Shown here: one piece after another, positions 9,681 to 20,005 of the stretch | How positions within the stretch are numbered: the first letter of the stretch is position 1 | Layout: every line of letters starts with the position of its first letter | NCBI GenBank assembly: GCA_001897605.1 | Contig: MKTL01000006.1 | Span: 39,780 to 103,779 of the forward strand | Reading direction: 5' to 3' | DNA from: Clostridiales bacterium 38-18 | Lineage (GTDB): Bacteria; Bacillota; Clostridia; Peptostreptococcales; Acidaminobacteraceae | DNA: 64,000 nt | Translations under genes and position numbers: made by a program | The notes under the pieces: model-generated | Databases searched by the model: none | Told to the model about the DNA's origin: nothing | What the model saw: only the letters and a program-made list of their open reading frames with translations

Positions 9681-10385
9681 ATGCTAAAAGTAAAAAACAT
9701 CGATGTCTTCTACGACAAAATTCATGCGATTAAAGACGTAAGCTTTAATGTGAGTCCGGGTGAAGTGGTTACCTTAATTGGTGCAAATGGCGCTGGTAAA
9801 ACAACCATCCTCAAAACTATTTCTAAATTGCTCGAACCGACAAATGGTGTTGTTCTATTCGAAGATGAGCCCTTAAACAAACTTCTTCCGCATCAATTGG
9901 TTTATTTAGGAATGGCACATGTGCCTGAAGGTAGACGGGTGTTTTCAAGGATGACTGTCAAAGAAAACTTGGAAATGGGCGCATTTATTAGAAAGGACAA
10001 AGCTGGCTTAAAAGCAGATTATGACCAAGTATTCTCATATTTTCCTCGATTGAAGGAACGAATTAACCAGCCCTCTGGAACCTTAAGTGGTGGTGAACAG
10101 CAGATGCTTGCTATTGGTAGAGCGATGATATCTAAGCCAAAGCTTCTGCTTTTAGATGAGCCTTCAATGGGACTGGCACCTTTATTAGTTAAAGAGATTT
10201 TTAACATCGTTGAAACGATAAAAAAACAGGGGACAACGATATTACTTGTAGAGCAAAATGCAAATCAAGCCTTACAGGTTGCAGATCGCGCCTATGTGCT
10301 TGAAACCGGAAGGATTATCAACTCGGGAGATGCTAAGGTACTCCTAGAGGATGATAGTGTCAAACGTGCGTATTTAGGAGGTTAG
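9681..10385 (+). CDS. livF: Branched-chain amino-acid ABC transporter ATPase LivF
   Basis: LivF (234 residues) is the second ATPase. It carries Walker A GANGAGKTT (about 34-42), the conserved HVPEGRRVF segment that distinguishes LivF, the LSGGEQQML ABC signature, Walker B LLLDEPSMGL and the VEQN switch region. It starts 8 bases after livG and is followed by a strong terminator, closing the livJHMGF operon. Confidence 0.94.
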   Translation: MLKVKNIDVFYDKIHAIKDVSFNVSPGEVVTLIGANGAGKTTILKTISKLLEPTNGVVLFEDEPLNKLLPHQLVYLGMAHVPEGRRVFSRMTVKENLEMGAFIRKDKAGLKADYDQVFSYFPRLKERINQPSGTLSGGEQQMLAIGRAMISKPKLLLLDEPSMGLAPLLVKEIFNIVETIKKQGTTILLVEQNANQALQVADRAYVLETGRIINSGDAKVLLEDDSVKRAYLGG

Positions 10386-10426
10386 CCACTCTTTAAATAG
10401 TCGATCCTTTGAAATGTCAACAATCT

Positions 10427-10456
10427 AAAAAAGCAAGCCGTGAGGCTTGCTTTTTT
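10427..10456 (+). terminator. Terminator of the liv operon
   Basis: A 13-bp perfect stem (AAAAAAGCAAGCC with its complement) and a GTGA tetraloop end in a T-run, about 40 bases after livF. Confidence 0.93.
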
Positions 10457-10525
10457 AGTGCATGACTTTGTCAAAAAAGGGTAAAAGAGTTACACGAAAT
10501 TGAAAAAATTAAAGGAGATGATTTT

Positions 10526-12202
10526 ATGAATCAAATCAGCATTAAATTCAAACTCTTAGGGGTTTTGATGCTTTTGGTGCTAATGATTGCTTTAAATATC
10601 ATAGTCATTTTCACTGGCTTAGGCAACCAGGCAGATGACGGGCTTTTGATTAACATAGCAGGTAGACAAAGAACGCTGTCTCAAAAAATGAGCAAGGATG
10701 CCTTTTTATTAAACACGGCGTTTGACTCTGATGCTATGAAGGACAGCGTTAAAGAAGAATTAAACGGATCAATTTTGTTATTTGAGAGCACACTAAAGGG
10801 GTTTATCAACGGTGGTGAAATAACCGATGCCAAGGGAAATAAAATAGAAATTAGCAATATTGGTAAGGACGTGTCAAAGGCAAATGCAGTTTTAACGCTA
10901 TGGCAGCCATTCAGATCAAACCTTGAAAGGGTTATAGATAATGGTGACACAGCTGCATTACAGTACATTTATGAAAATAACAATCAACTCTTGACGCTTT
11001 CAAATGAGGTTGCAGTTGCCTTGCAAATAACCTCTGATAAGCAAATTGCATTTTTAAAAACATTTCAATATATCATGATGATATTTTCTTTCATACTATT
11101 AATTGTCGCATACATAATAATAAAAAAAGTAATACTAAGACCTGTAGAAAATCTTTTGAATGGGGTTGATAGCGTTTCAAAAGGCAATCTTGCTACCGTT
11201 GTATTTACAGATAGAAGAGATGAAATTGGAAGACTAACAATTGGATTTAATAGTATGGTTGCCAATTTAAAGAATCTAGTAAGTAATTCAATGTCGCTAG
11301 CCCTTGAGGTTCAAGAGGCCACAATTTCCTTACATGAAATGATAAAACAAACCTCAGAGGCCATTACTCAGGTGACAGAGGCAACAGAATATATTGCGAG
11401 CGGAACAACTGAGCAAGCAACGGCTTCCATCGAAAGCGTGAAGAAAACCACCAAGCTTGAGCATAATGCTGAAATCATTTTGGATATCACAACCACACTT
11501 AAAAAACAGGATGAAGTTATGGATCAGATGAGTAAGGACGGGAAAATGGTCGTCCATATACTTCAAGAAAAACAGGATATCAGTTTAAATTCTGTACAGA
11601 GTGTGGACCATGTCATAACATCACTTGAAAAGCAAGTGGATTTAATTAGTCGATTCACGACGACAATTTCCGATATTGCTGCTCAAACAAATATGTTGGC
11701 ATTAAATGCCGCAATAGAAGCTGCAAGAGCTGGCGAGATGGGAAAAGGTTTTGCAGTTGTTGCTGATGAAATCAGAAAGCTGGCGGTTCAATCCAGTGGA
11801 TCGGCAGGAGAAATTCAACAGGTGGTAAATGAAATTTTATCTAATACTAAGGACGCAGTTGAAAAGGTAACCGATGCAATTTCAGTTGCAAAGGAACAAG
11901 GAGAGACAGTCGAAAATGTAAATCAATTGTTTAATGAAATTGATGGCATTATTGCTAAGTCTAATCAGCATATTGAATGCGTCTATGGGGAGCTTCAACA
12001 GCTCGTAGTATTTAACCAAGAAATTGTATCCTCAATTGAGCAGATTTCCAGCGTTGCTGAAACTACAGCATCATCTGCTGAGGAAGTATCTGCATCTATC
12101 CAACAGCAAAGTGCAGCTATGGTGATCATTAATTCAAATGTCAACGTATTGGGTGAAAAAGCGAATACATTGAGCTCAGCACTTGCAAGCTTTAGTCTTT
12201 AG
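10526..12202 (+). CDS. Methyl-accepting chemotaxis protein with PilJ-type sensor
   Basis: This 558-residue transmembrane chemoreceptor has an N-terminal helix at about 8-30, then a PilJ/NIT-like helical sensor beginning with the [15 protein letters not shown] segment, the hallmark P-box-like motif of PilJ and NarX-type sensors. A second helix lies at about 178-200, a HAMP domain at about 200-250, and a cytoplasmic MCP signalling domain follows whose tip reads [20 protein letters not shown]. The ligand is unknown; related sensors respond to nitrate, nitrite or other anions. It is monocistronic between two strong terminators. Confidence 0.9.
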   Translation: MNQISIKFKLLGVLMLLVLMIALNIIVIFTGLGNQADDGLLINIAGRQRTLSQKMSKDAFLLNTAFDSDAMKDSVKEELNGSILLFESTLKGFINGGEITDAKGNKIEISNIGKDVSKANAVLTLWQPFRSNLERVIDNGDTAALQYIYENNNQLLTLSNEVAVALQITSDKQIAFLKTFQYIMMIFSFILLIVAYIIIKKVILRPVENLLNGVDSVSKGNLATVVFTDRRDEIGRLTIGFNSMVANLKNLVSNSMSLALEVQEATISLHEMIKQTSEAITQVTEATEYIASGTTEQATASIESVKKTTKLEHNAEIILDITTTLKKQDEVMDQMSKDGKMVVHILQEKQDISLNSVQSVDHVITSLEKQVDLISRFTTTISDIAAQTNMLALNAAIEAARAGEMGKGFAVVADEIRKLAVQSSGSAGEIQQVVNEILSNTKDAVEKVTDAISVAKEQGETVENVNQLFNEIDGIIAKSNQHIECVYGELQQLVVFNQEIVSSIEQISSVAETTASSAEEVSASIQQQSAAMVIINSNVNVLGEKANTLSSALASFSL

Positions 12203-12208
12203 ACAGCT

Positions 12209-12245
12209 AACGCCTAGACGAACCAGCGTCTAGGCGTTATTTTAG
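12209..12245 (+). terminator. Terminator between convergent chemoreceptor and GGDEF-hemerythrin genes
   Basis: A 12-bp perfect stem (AACGCCTAGACG and complement) with a 6-base loop is followed by a T-rich stretch on the + strand. It lies 3 bases beyond the end of the minus-strand gene, so it may serve both directions, although the minus side lacks a clean U-run. Confidence 0.85.
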
Positions 12246-13930
12246 TTTTGGAAAAGGTTAAAGAAATCAAAATCACTTTTAATTATATGACCCACGACGA
12301 CATCCTGAATAAGATATTTGGCTACGGTTAGGACTGAGATGGAATGGTTATGTAGCCCTTTTTCAATGGTTTTGGCCTTTGTAACCAGTTCTCTATGAAT
12401 TTGCTTGTGCTCTTCTAGCTGAGAATAATGATACTGATCAAGTATTTCCTCTTCGTTATCAAAATGGGTTACAATATGTGACATCAGCTTATCAAACTGC
12501 TTTAACGTTTCTTCCTCCGTTTCAGGTCTAAAGCAATTTATGATTATTTCATTTGAAAGTCGGATTAAAGCGAAATGCTCATCATCGATTACAGGGTGAC
12601 CACTTCGGAAGAATGGCCCCCATTCTATATTGATTGGTAAACCGGAAGCATTGATATAAAGCTCTTCATCTGTGACGACTTTATTTCTACCAGTTAGCTT
12701 TGCAAGGTAGAGAGAATTATCAACGCGTTTAAACACGGATTCTTCAGTGTCCTCCTCGCGCCATTGTGTTACACCAAAGCTCGAAGTCAATTTAACGACA
12801 CCATTAACGCGAAGAAGCTCAATCTGAGTGCGGATTTTTTCTGCAACATAAGAGGCAGATTTAAGATCCGTGTCGAGTAATAGAATACTAAATTCTTCGC
12901 CACCCCAACGGCATATTAGATCACTTTCTCGAAGATGCGACTTTAAAAGCTGTGCAACTGATTTTAAAACCTCATCACCTGTCAAATGGCCATATTCATC
13001 ATTAATTTGCTTAAAATAATCCAAATCAAGTAATATCAGTGAAAAGGCTCTATTGTTTCTAAGAGATTCATGTACCTTTTTGTTAAAGCTTTCAATGTAA
13101 AAGGCGCGATTATAAACGCCTGTAAGCCCATCACGAGTCGCAAGCTCATATAGCTTTTCTGTCTTTTTAAAATTATCCTGCGACATACGATAGTGAGATA
13201 AGCAGGTGTGGATACGTAGCATGAAAAGCTTAAAATCCAAAGGCTTAAGAATGAAGTCGTCTGCGCCTATTGCTAAACAATGGGAAATAGCCTTACCCTC
13301 ACCATAAGTTGTCACAAGAATGACGATTGCATTGTGATTGTATTCTCTAATGTTATAGATGACATCCTCACCATCGTAATCAGGCATAACCAGATCCACC
13401 AAATACAAATCATACATAAACTCTTGATCCATAAAATCAGTTGCTTTTTGATAATAATCCACCTTAGTGATGTTGTATTTTAAAAAGAAAGCCTTTATAA
13501 TTTCTAGAGAAAACCGACTGTCGTCGATGACTGCAATATGCAGCTCTGATAGCGTCTTAATGGTTTCAATTTCTTGACTGATGGTTTCTAAGTATTTATT
13601 GAGCCGACCATAGCTGAAACCAGTTTTGCGCATGACGGTCATAATGCCTAAATCGTAGAGATGTGTCTTAGCTAAAAAGTCGATTTGATCTGATATAATA
13701 ATTATTGAGATAGGACTAATGGAGCTTGAGAGCATTTGCTTAATCATTAACTCAATATTTAGTATATCCTCAGAGCAATCAAAAATAATCAACTGTGAAT
13801 CATTGAGTGCCTCTGTCATTAAAGAGGTAGGGTCCAATCTTTTATGTTCAAAGGCAATGCCTTTATTTTCAATAAAAGCGCCCAGGCTGTTAGAAAAATT
13901 GTCGTCATTGGCTATATAAAGTACTTTCAT
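12242..13930 (-). CDS. REC-REC-GGDEF-bacteriohemerythrin fusion protein
   Basis: This soluble 562-residue protein has four parts: a degenerate receiver-like domain (about 1-120), a true receiver (about 127-250, with VIDDSRFS, the phospho-acceptor in YLVDLVMPDYDG and a KPLDF lysine), a GGDEF diguanylate cyclase domain (about 275-425), and a C-terminal bacteriohemerythrin (about 437-562). The active motif is GGEEF at 343-347 and the inhibitory RxxD site (RESD) is intact. The hemerythrin carries GHPVIDDEH, HFDNEE and further histidines for a di-iron site that binds oxygen or NO. It probably joins phosphorylation and oxygen/NO signals to cyclic di-GMP synthesis. No partner histidine kinase is adjacent. 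Confidence 0.9.
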   Translation of the reverse strand: MKVLYIANDDNFSNSLGAFIENKGIAFEHKRLDPTSLMTEALNDSQLIIFDCSEDILNIELMIKQMLSSSISPISIIIISDQIDFLAKTHLYDLGIMTVMRKTGFSYGRLNKYLETISQEIETIKTLSELHIAVIDDSRFSLEIIKAFFLKYNITKVDYYQKATDFMDQEFMYDLYLVDLVMPDYDGEDVIYNIREYNHNAIVILVTTYGEGKAISHCLAIGADDFILKPLDFKLFMLRIHTCLSHYRMSQDNFKKTEKLYELATRDGLTGVYNRAFYIESFNKKVHESLRNNRAFSLILLDLDYFKQINDEYGHLTGDEVLKSVAQLLKSHLRESDLICRWGGEEFSILLLDTDLKSASYVAEKIRTQIELLRVNGVVKLTSSFGVTQWREEDTEESVFKRVDNSLYLAKLTGRNKVVTDEELYINASGLPINIEWGPFFRSGHPVIDDEHFALIRLSNEIIINCFRPETEEETLKQFDKLMSHIVTHFDNEEEILDQYHYSQLEEHKQIHRELVTKAKTIEKGLHNHSISVLTVAKYLIQDVVVGHIIKSDFDFFNLFQN

Positions 13931-14106
13931 ATTGACTCCTTTTGTAGCTTCATTTTTAACCGTATACCCAAAAAAACAAAAAAATCTTTAGCTTAATTTT
14001 AATCTTATTTTATCCTTTAACATATGGGTCTAAAGTTACATATTTATCTCGAAATGATTTAAAATACTCAAATGGGATAATAATTAATTAAATAAAGGAG
14101 GCATAT

Positions 14107-14892
14107 ATGTTACGAAAAAATATAGGAATAATGTTGTTGGTTTTAGTTTTTTTACTTTCGGGTTGCTCTGGAGGTGATTCAAACGTTGAAGAGACAACTC
14201 AAATGACGACTACTATTGAAACGACTCAGGCTGAGGCTACGACTGAAACAACAGAGGCAGCAAGTGAAGCTAGTGATTTAGAAGGACTAGCATTGCTACA
14301 AACACTAAATTATTATCAACCAGATCATATGGTCATTAAATACAAGCTAACTTCTGCAGAGGGAACAATGACCTCTACCTACTATTATTCAGGCGACAAT
14401 GTGAGAATGGAAACTGAAATTATGGGATTTGGTAATCAGGTTTACATTCATAATTCGGATGAGGGCGTTTCGTATCAATATCTAGAAGGCGACACACAAG
14501 GTATAAAATTTCCTGATATGAGTGAAGAGGAATCGGAAGCTTTAGCCACAGGTGGCGATATGGGGATCAACACGGATTTAGAAGAAATTACTGACATGGG
14601 GGATTCAAATATTATCGCTAGAAAGGATACCTTAAATGGTGAAGATGTCATCTACGTAGAAACACAAGAGTCAGCAGATGGCGCTGGGACATACATGTTA
14701 AAGATGTGGTTTTCAGTAAAGTATGGTATTCCAATGAAATATACAGTTGAACAGGGTGGCGTTCTTTTAATGACGAATGAAGTAACCCACATTTCTGAGG
14801 ATTCAAGCCTAGATTCAAGTTTATTTACAGCGCCTGATGGTATTGAATTTATTGATTTCGATAGTAGCTCTATGTTTAATATTCAACCTTAA
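14107..14892 (+). CDS. Lipoprotein of unknown function with Thr/Glu linker
   Basis: This 261-residue exported lipoprotein has a signal peptide and lipobox LLSGC near residues 17-21, followed by a low-complexity Thr/Glu/Ala linker (about 28-60) and a mainly beta-strand domain. The domain resembles the LolA-like outer-membrane-lipoprotein-carrier fold, with alternating strands and a closing D-G-I-E-F-I-D-F segment. I do not recognise a named family with certainty. An AAAGGAGG ribosome binding site supports the start. It stands alone, with a terminator downstream. Confidence 0.75.
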   Translation: MLRKNIGIMLLVLVFLLSGCSGGDSNVEETTQMTTTIETTQAEATTETTEAASEASDLEGLALLQTLNYYQPDHMVIKYKLTSAEGTMTSTYYYSGDNVRMETEIMGFGNQVYIHNSDEGVSYQYLEGDTQGIKFPDMSEEESEALATGGDMGINTDLEEITDMGDSNIIARKDTLNGEDVIYVETQESADGAGTYMLKMWFSVKYGIPMKYTVEQGGVLLMTNEVTHISEDSSLDSSLFTAPDGIEFIDFDSSSMFNIQP

Positions 14893-14940
14893 ATGAAGGG
14901 TGCAGCATTCTAATTTAATATAATTTCATTGATAAACTTT

Positions 14941-14988
14941 AAACACTTGTGGCACTCGCTTTAAAAAGTTACGCTACAAGTGTTTTTT
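14941..14988 (+). terminator. Terminator after the 14.1 kb lipoprotein gene
   Basis: An imperfect 11- to 14-bp stem (AAACACTTGTGGC / GCTACAAGTGTTT) is followed by a T-run. Confidence 0.85.
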
Positions 14989-15060
14989 GTAACCTATGTT
15001 ACTGAAAGTGATTCTCAATAAGAATAAGATTAAGACAAAAGAACACAAAGGAGATTTCAA

Positions 15061-15297
15061 ATGATTTCTATAAGTTTAAAAAGCACCGTTTTTGAATTAT
15101 GTGAAAGCTATCCTGATATGAAAAATGTCTTATTTGAGCTTGGGTTTGTCGATATTGTAAAACCTGGTATGCTACAGACAGTTGGTAGAGTAATGACGCT
15201 TGAAAAAGGTTCTAGGCTTAAAAACATTGCATTATCAACGATTAACGATCAACTAAAACAACACGGATTTGAACTGAAGGAGGATGAATATGAGTGA
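15061..15297 (+). CDS. DUF1858 domain protein
   Basis: This 78-residue cytoplasmic protein matches the DUF1858 family pattern throughout: an N-terminal T-V-F-E-L-C-E-S-Y-P start, the F-E-L-G-F-V-D segment and the R-V-M-T-L-E-K-G region. The role is unknown; these small domains are often found beside hemerythrin or hybrid-cluster-type proteins. It overlaps or abuts the downstream DUF438-hemerythrin gene, so the two are almost certainly co-translated. An AAAGGAGA ribosome binding site supports the start. Confidence 0.85.
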   Translation: MISISLKSTVFELCESYPDMKNVLFELGFVDIVKPGMLQTVGRVMTLEKGSRLKNIALSTINDQLKQHGFELKEDEYE

Positions 15298-16618
15298 ATT
15301 TATCAACAACAGTGACCATAAAAAGGACGCATTAAAGGCAATCATAAAAAGGCTACATGAAGGCGAGTCCGTAGATGCAGTAAAAGCTGCATTTGAAGCA
15401 CTTACAGTTAACGTATCTGCTACTGAAATCACAGAAATCGAACAGGCCTTAGTCGATGAAGGGCTAGCGGTATCTGAAATACAAAAATTATGTGACGTAC
15501 ATGCAAGTGTGTTTAAAGGCTCTATTGAAGACATTCATAGAGAAGATGGCTTTAACCCTCAGGATTTTGATCTAGGTCATCCACTTCATACCTTTAAGCT
15601 TGAAAATCGCAAATTAGAGCAGCTCATGGATCATGATCTTTTAGGTGCCCTTAGTGCATACTCAGAACACACCAGTACAGAGAGAAAACAAGCATTGATA
15701 AATATCATCCTGAAGTTAGAGACCATTGACAAACACTACAAACGCAAAGAAAATCTTATTTTCCCATACATGGAAAAATACAATATTACCGCGCCACCTC
15801 AGGTAATGTGGGGTGTAGATGATGAGATTCGCCTTAAAATCAAAGTCGTAAAATCACTTTTAAGCCAAGAAAAAGTGGATGTACTACAGCTCAATCAAAT
15901 GGTGAATGACGTCGTCCATCAAATCAATGAAATGATTTTTAAAGAAGAGGAAATTATGTTTCCAATGATCCTTGAAAAGTTTTCACAAAGGGAATGGATT
16001 GAGATAGAAGCGGCAAGTGCTGAAATTGGTTATACACTATTAAATTCAGTGAACAGATGGCGTCCAAAGCTCGTTGAGGAAATCGGTGAAGTCAATTCTG
16101 TGGGAGAACCTGCAAGACCTTCACAGATATTGGAACAGCCTGAAGTAACACATGAAGTTCCAGCGTCTGTTTCTCTACAAGATATCATCGTTAACCGGAT
16201 TCAAAAAGACGCACATACGTATGTGCCAATGGATGCTGGTGGTCTTTCAGCAAAAGAGATTAACGCCATTTTAAACACCGTACCATTTGATATGACCTTT
16301 GTGGATGCCAACAACCAAGTGAAGTACTTTACTCAAGGAAAAGAACGCATTTTTGATCGACCAGTAACGATTATTGGCCGTGAAGTGAAGCATTGTCATC
16401 CACCAAAAAGCGTCCATATCGTCGAACAAATCGTAGATGATTTGCGTAGTGGTAAAAAGGACAATGAAGATTTTTGGATCAAGCTTGGTGATCAGTTTGT
16501 CTATATCAGATACTTTGCAGTGAGAGACAAGGATGGACAGTTTTTGGGTACTTTAGAGATTACTCAAAACATTAAACCAATCACTGAACTCGAGGGTGAA
16601 AAACGGTTGATGTCATAA
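15290..16618 (+). CDS. DUF438-hemerythrin-PAS sensor protein
   Basis: This protein (about 442 residues) combines an N-terminal DUF438 domain (about 10-80), a hemerythrin HHE cation-binding domain (about 95-245, with conserved histidines in LGHPLHTF, HTSTERK, DKHYKRKENL and KEEEIMFP) and a C-terminal PAS-like domain (about 320-430). Both the ATG at 15284 and the one at 15290 are in frame. The later one is chosen because the AAGGAGG site ends at 15283, giving a normal 6-base spacing. Such proteins are inferred to sense or bind O2/NO or to act in Fe-S related stress; function is not established. Confidence 0.88.
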   Translation: MSEFINNSDHKKDALKAIIKRLHEGESVDAVKAAFEALTVNVSATEITEIEQALVDEGLAVSEIQKLCDVHASVFKGSIEDIHREDGFNPQDFDLGHPLHTFKLENRKLEQLMDHDLLGALSAYSEHTSTERKQALINIILKLETIDKHYKRKENLIFPYMEKYNITAPPQVMWGVDDEIRLKIKVVKSLLSQEKVDVLQLNQMVNDVVHQINEMIFKEEEIMFPMILEKFSQREWIEIEAASAEIGYTLLNSVNRWRPKLVEEIGEVNSVGEPARPSQILEQPEVTHEVPASVSLQDIIVNRIQKDAHTYVPMDAGGLSAKEINAILNTVPFDMTFVDANNQVKYFTQGKERIFDRPVTIIGREVKHCHPPKSVHIVEQIVDDLRSGKKDNEDFWIKLGDQFVYIRYFAVRDKDGQFLGTLEITQNIKPITELEGEKRLMS

Positions 16619-16752
16619 ATTGAAGGGATGAGCTTTGAATTGGAATTAACATTTATTTTAATTTAATTAGCCTAGTTTTAAATTAACTATTTAAATTTCC
16701 AGTTAAATAGCATAAAATAAACCCTAAGAAAAGAGAGAGAGAGGGTAATATT

Positions 16753-17298
16753 ATGACAAGAGAAGCTGCATGGACATTATTAACCGAGTATAATTCAGAT
16801 CCATTTCATTTAGAGCATGCTCAGATTGTAGAAGAAACCATGCGTTATTTTGCAAATAAGCTTGGATATGGAGATGAAGCTGATTTTTGGGCGAATGTAG
16901 GCCTTCTACATGATCTTGATTTTGGGCAATTTCCAGAGGAACACTGTATTAAATCACAGGAAATTATGCGTGAACGTGGATTAGATGAACGATTGATACG
17001 TGCTACAGCAAGTCATGGCTATGGCATCGTAGTTGATATAAAGCCGGAGCATCAAATGGAAAAGGTTCTATATGCTGTAGATGAGTTGACTGGTTTAATA
17101 GGTGCAGCAGTCTTAATGCGTCCTTCTAAAAGTGTTCAGGATTTAGAGCTCAAATCTGTTATGAAAAAATACAAAAGCAAAGGCTTTGCAGCTGGTTGCT
17201 CGAGGGATGTTATTGAAAATGGCGCAAAAATGTTAGAGTGGGAGCTCAACGATTTAGTAGAGCAAACCCTCGAGGCACTTAAAACATTTAGACCATAA
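16753..17298 (+). CDS. HD-domain hydrolase-like protein
   Basis: This 181-residue cytoplasmic protein has HD-family metal-binding residues: H22, the HD pair at 53-54, H85-type histidine in EEHCIKS and a later ASHGYG histidine and DELTGL aspartate. This HDIG-like arrangement is typical of metal-dependent phosphohydrolases. The substrate is unknown. It stands alone, with an AGAGAGAGAGGG ribosome binding region and a short terminator behind. Confidence 0.85.
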   Translation: MTREAAWTLLTEYNSDPFHLEHAQIVEETMRYFANKLGYGDEADFWANVGLLHDLDFGQFPEEHCIKSQEIMRERGLDERLIRATASHGYGIVVDIKPEHQMEKVLYAVDELTGLIGAAVLMRPSKSVQDLELKSVMKKYKSKGFAAGCSRDVIENGAKMLEWELNDLVEQTLEALKTFRP

Positions 17299-17318
17299 AT
17301 AAAAGGAAATATAAAGCC

Positions 17319-17346
17319 AAATGCGCCTGTTTACAGACGCATTTTC
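17319..17346 (+). terminator. Terminator after the HD protein
   Basis: A 7-bp stem AAATGCG / CGCATTT with an extra CTG/CAG inner pairing is followed by TT-rich DNA. Confidence 0.65.
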
Positions 17347-17447
17347 TATGTTCTCAATTCGTTTACACTTTGTTCTTCAAATTATCTTGAATTAGTGAGA
17401 TTTAAAAAGTATGATTCTTTATACAAAGCACTTATTAGGAGGATGAC

Positions 17448-18083
17448 ATGAAAATAGAAATATGGTCGGATTTTGCTTGTCCTTTTTGCTATATCGGCGA
17501 AAAAAGACTGATGAAAGCAATAGAAGAGTTGAACTTAGAGGATCAAATAGATATTGAATTCAAAAGTTTTCAATTAGACGTTAATGCAAAAAGCCATCCA
17601 GATAAAGACATACATCAATTGATTGCAGAAAAATATAACATTAGCTATGCGCAAGCAAAAAACTCCAATGCCGATATCGTTCAGATGGCTAAGGAGATTG
17701 GTCTGAACTATGATTTTGATAGCCTAAAGCCAGGAAATACACGTATGGCTCATGAAGCGCACAAATTTGCTTCGGAGAATGGAAAGGATTTAGAATATGC
17801 TCAATGGGCATTTTCAACCTACTTTGAAAAGGGAAATGATCTAAGTAAAATCGAAAACCTAGAAAAACTGATCAATGTAATTGGACTTGATAAGGAAGCA
17901 TTTCATAAAGCCATAGAAAGCGGAAAATACACTGGTTTAGTAGAAAACGATCAAAGCAAAGCGCATGAAATCGGTATTAATAGTGTTCCTACATTTATTA
18001 TCGATGGAAAGTACGCGATTACAGGTGCGCAAAATGTCAATTACTTTAAAATGGCAATCGAACAAATCAGAAATGGAAAATAA
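17448..18083 (+). CDS. DsbA-family (FrnE-like) oxidoreductase
   Basis: This 211-residue cytoplasmic thioredoxin-fold protein has the active-site CPFC at residues 11-14, no signal peptide, an inserted helical domain and the cis-proline region near NSVPTFIIDG. The pattern matches the FrnE/DsbA-like group within the 2-hydroxychromene-2-carboxylate isomerase/DsbA family. It may act as a cytosolic disulfide or polyketide-type oxidoreductase; the substrate is unknown. The gene has an AGGAGG ribosome binding site and its own terminator. Confidence 0.9.
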   Translation: MKIEIWSDFACPFCYIGEKRLMKAIEELNLEDQIDIEFKSFQLDVNAKSHPDKDIHQLIAEKYNISYAQAKNSNADIVQMAKEIGLNYDFDSLKPGNTRMAHEAHKFASENGKDLEYAQWAFSTYFEKGNDLSKIENLEKLINVIGLDKEAFHKAIESGKYTGLVENDQSKAHEIGINSVPTFIIDGKYAITGAQNVNYFKMAIEQIRNGK

Positions 18084-18099
18084 GATTATGAATTTTTGT

Positions 18100-18147
18100 G
18101 TTCCACCATGTAGTCTGTCGATAGATAGGCGACAGGTGGAACTTTTT
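18100..18147 (+). terminator. Terminator after the DsbA-like gene
   Basis: Two nested stems, GTTCCACC / GGTGGAAC and inner CTGTCG / CGACAG, are followed by TTTTTC. Confidence 0.88.
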
Positions 18148-18263
18148 CATTAAATAGTGATATTTTTAAAACTTGCCTTGACAACAAGAGTGATTTGAGT
18201 AAAACTGTTCTTATCATGTAAATATTTATTTACAAGAATGAATAAACTAGAGAGAGGTTGTCA

Positions 18264-19997
18264 ATGAAGCATTTAAAAGTTTCTAAGAAATTGTGGGTTC
18301 TTATTATTCCTTTAATCGCCCTTGTGGTTATTTTTCAATTATTTTTCGTGATCATTGTGAACACAGTTCAAAACAATTTAGAAAAAACACTCTATGACGA
18401 AATCTACATAAGCAGCGCAGAATTATTAAGCGCGGATAGAGATTTGTATCAAGCTGCGGTTGCTGAAGAAAAGTATAAAAATAGCGCTTCCAAGCTTTCT
18501 AAAGAGCAAAAGGATCAATTGATTGCCGATTATCAAGAAAATATTGGTCAGGCTAAAGATAGGGTTTCAGGTGCAGTTGACAATCTAAAGAATAGCGAAG
18601 TACTTTATCATGAATATAAGGACTCAGATACAGGATTGAATATCGCTGAACTATTTACCTCCTATCAACAGGACATGAATAAATTTGAAACCTCATATAA
18701 TCTAGCGAGCTCTGCAGGTGACTTGGCAGTTCATGCAAAGGCATTTGAAGAAACTAGAAGCACACTAGATAAAATGACGACCATACTTGAAACCTATGCC
18801 AATGATAAGGTTGACTCAATTCGCTCTAGTGTAAGGCTATTGCTCATTGCTGTAGCGGGCATATCATTGGTTCTAATTCTTGGCGTTATTTTCTTAGCTG
18901 CAAAGGTAGTGATTCATTTAGCAAAAACCATTCAGCAAGTGACTGAGGATATGGAAAAACTATCTGATAATGACCTGAGCTTTGATGTAAAAAGCAGTGA
19001 CCATAGAGATGAGCTCGGCATATTAACTCGTTCCGTATTAAAGCTTCAAAATTCACTTAACCAAATGGCTGGCCTGATGAGGCATTCGTCTACTGAGCTT
19101 AACGGCGCTTCAACACTGATGAAAAATAGTACAGATGAAATCACAACCTCGATGAATGAAATTGCAAATGCCATCAGTGAAATTGCAGAAGGCTCATCGC
19201 GTCAAGCGGGTGATACTGAGAAGGTCGTAAACGAGTTCACTCAGTTGGGTAACGTTATTGGAAACAGTATTAAAAGCACGCAGGCGTTACTAAATGCAAG
19301 CACAGTGATTAATTCAGCCTCTGAAGAGGGCTTAAAGGAAATACAGAGATTAACCAAAATCACAAATTTCAATCAGAAGGATCTAAATGAGATTTTTGAC
19401 TTAATTGAACATACCAATGATAGTGCTGGTAAAATAGGTGCGGCTAGTCAGATGATTGCCAGTATTTCTGAACAGACGAACCTTTTGGCACTTAATGCTG
19501 CCATAGAAGCTGCACGAGCGGGTGAAGCGGGAAGAGGTTTTTCAGTTGTTGCTGATGAAATCAGAAAGCTTGCTGAGCAATCCTCGAGCTCAACTGAAGA
19601 AATCGATAGAATGCTGAACGCGTTAAAAACTGATATTGAAAAGGTTAACGACAAGAGCAGCCTAGTAAAAACCGCAATAATTGATCAGGCAAAAAGTGTA
19701 TCGGCAACAAAGGAAAAGTATGATACAATAACCACCTCTATTGAGGCAATAAATACGGAAATACATGCGCTTACAAGGGTCAGTGACGATATGGAAAGAA
19801 GCAGAGGTGTCGTTGTGGATATCGTCACTTCACTAGCTGCTATAGCAGAGGAAAATGCTGCTAGCACTGAAGAAACGTCCGCAACCACTGAGGAGGTTTT
19901 GGCGACCATGATGACACTTAACGAAATAGGCACACAAATTGATGCCTTATCCACTGAGTTAAATCAAATTATCGGTCAGTTTAAGGTTAAAGCATAG
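18264..19997 (+). CDS. Methyl-accepting chemotaxis protein
   Basis: This chemoreceptor (about 577 residues) has an N-terminal membrane helix (about 12-36), an extracytoplasmic four-helix-bundle type sensor (about 37-185), a second helix (about 190-212), a HAMP domain (about 215-265) and an MCP signalling domain. The tip motif reads [23 protein letters not shown] two codons upstream is possible, but the ATG at 18264 has better spacing to AGAGAGAGG. The last segment of the preceding intergenic DNA looks like its own promoter region. The gene is followed after 8 bases by an old-yellow-enzyme gene, so a bicistronic unit is possible. Confidence 0.9.
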   Translation: MKHLKVSKKLWVLIIPLIALVVIFQLFFVIIVNTVQNNLEKTLYDEIYISSAELLSADRDLYQAAVAEEKYKNSASKLSKEQKDQLIADYQENIGQAKDRVSGAVDNLKNSEVLYHEYKDSDTGLNIAELFTSYQQDMNKFETSYNLASSAGDLAVHAKAFEETRSTLDKMTTILETYANDKVDSIRSSVRLLLIAVAGISLVLILGVIFLAAKVVIHLAKTIQQVTEDMEKLSDNDLSFDVKSSDHRDELGILTRSVLKLQNSLNQMAGLMRHSSTELNGASTLMKNSTDEITTSMNEIANAISEIAEGSSRQAGDTEKVVNEFTQLGNVIGNSIKSTQALLNASTVINSASEEGLKEIQRLTKITNFNQKDLNEIFDLIEHTNDSAGKIGAASQMIASISEQTNLLALNAAIEAARAGEAGRGFSVVADEIRKLAEQSSSSTEEIDRMLNALKTDIEKVNDKSSLVKTAIIDQAKSVSATKEKYDTITTSIEAINTEIHALTRVSDDMERSRGVVVDIVTSLAAIAEENAASTEETSATTEEVLATMMTLNEIGTQIDALSTELNQIIGQFKVKA

Positions 19998-20005
19998 GAG
20001 AATTT

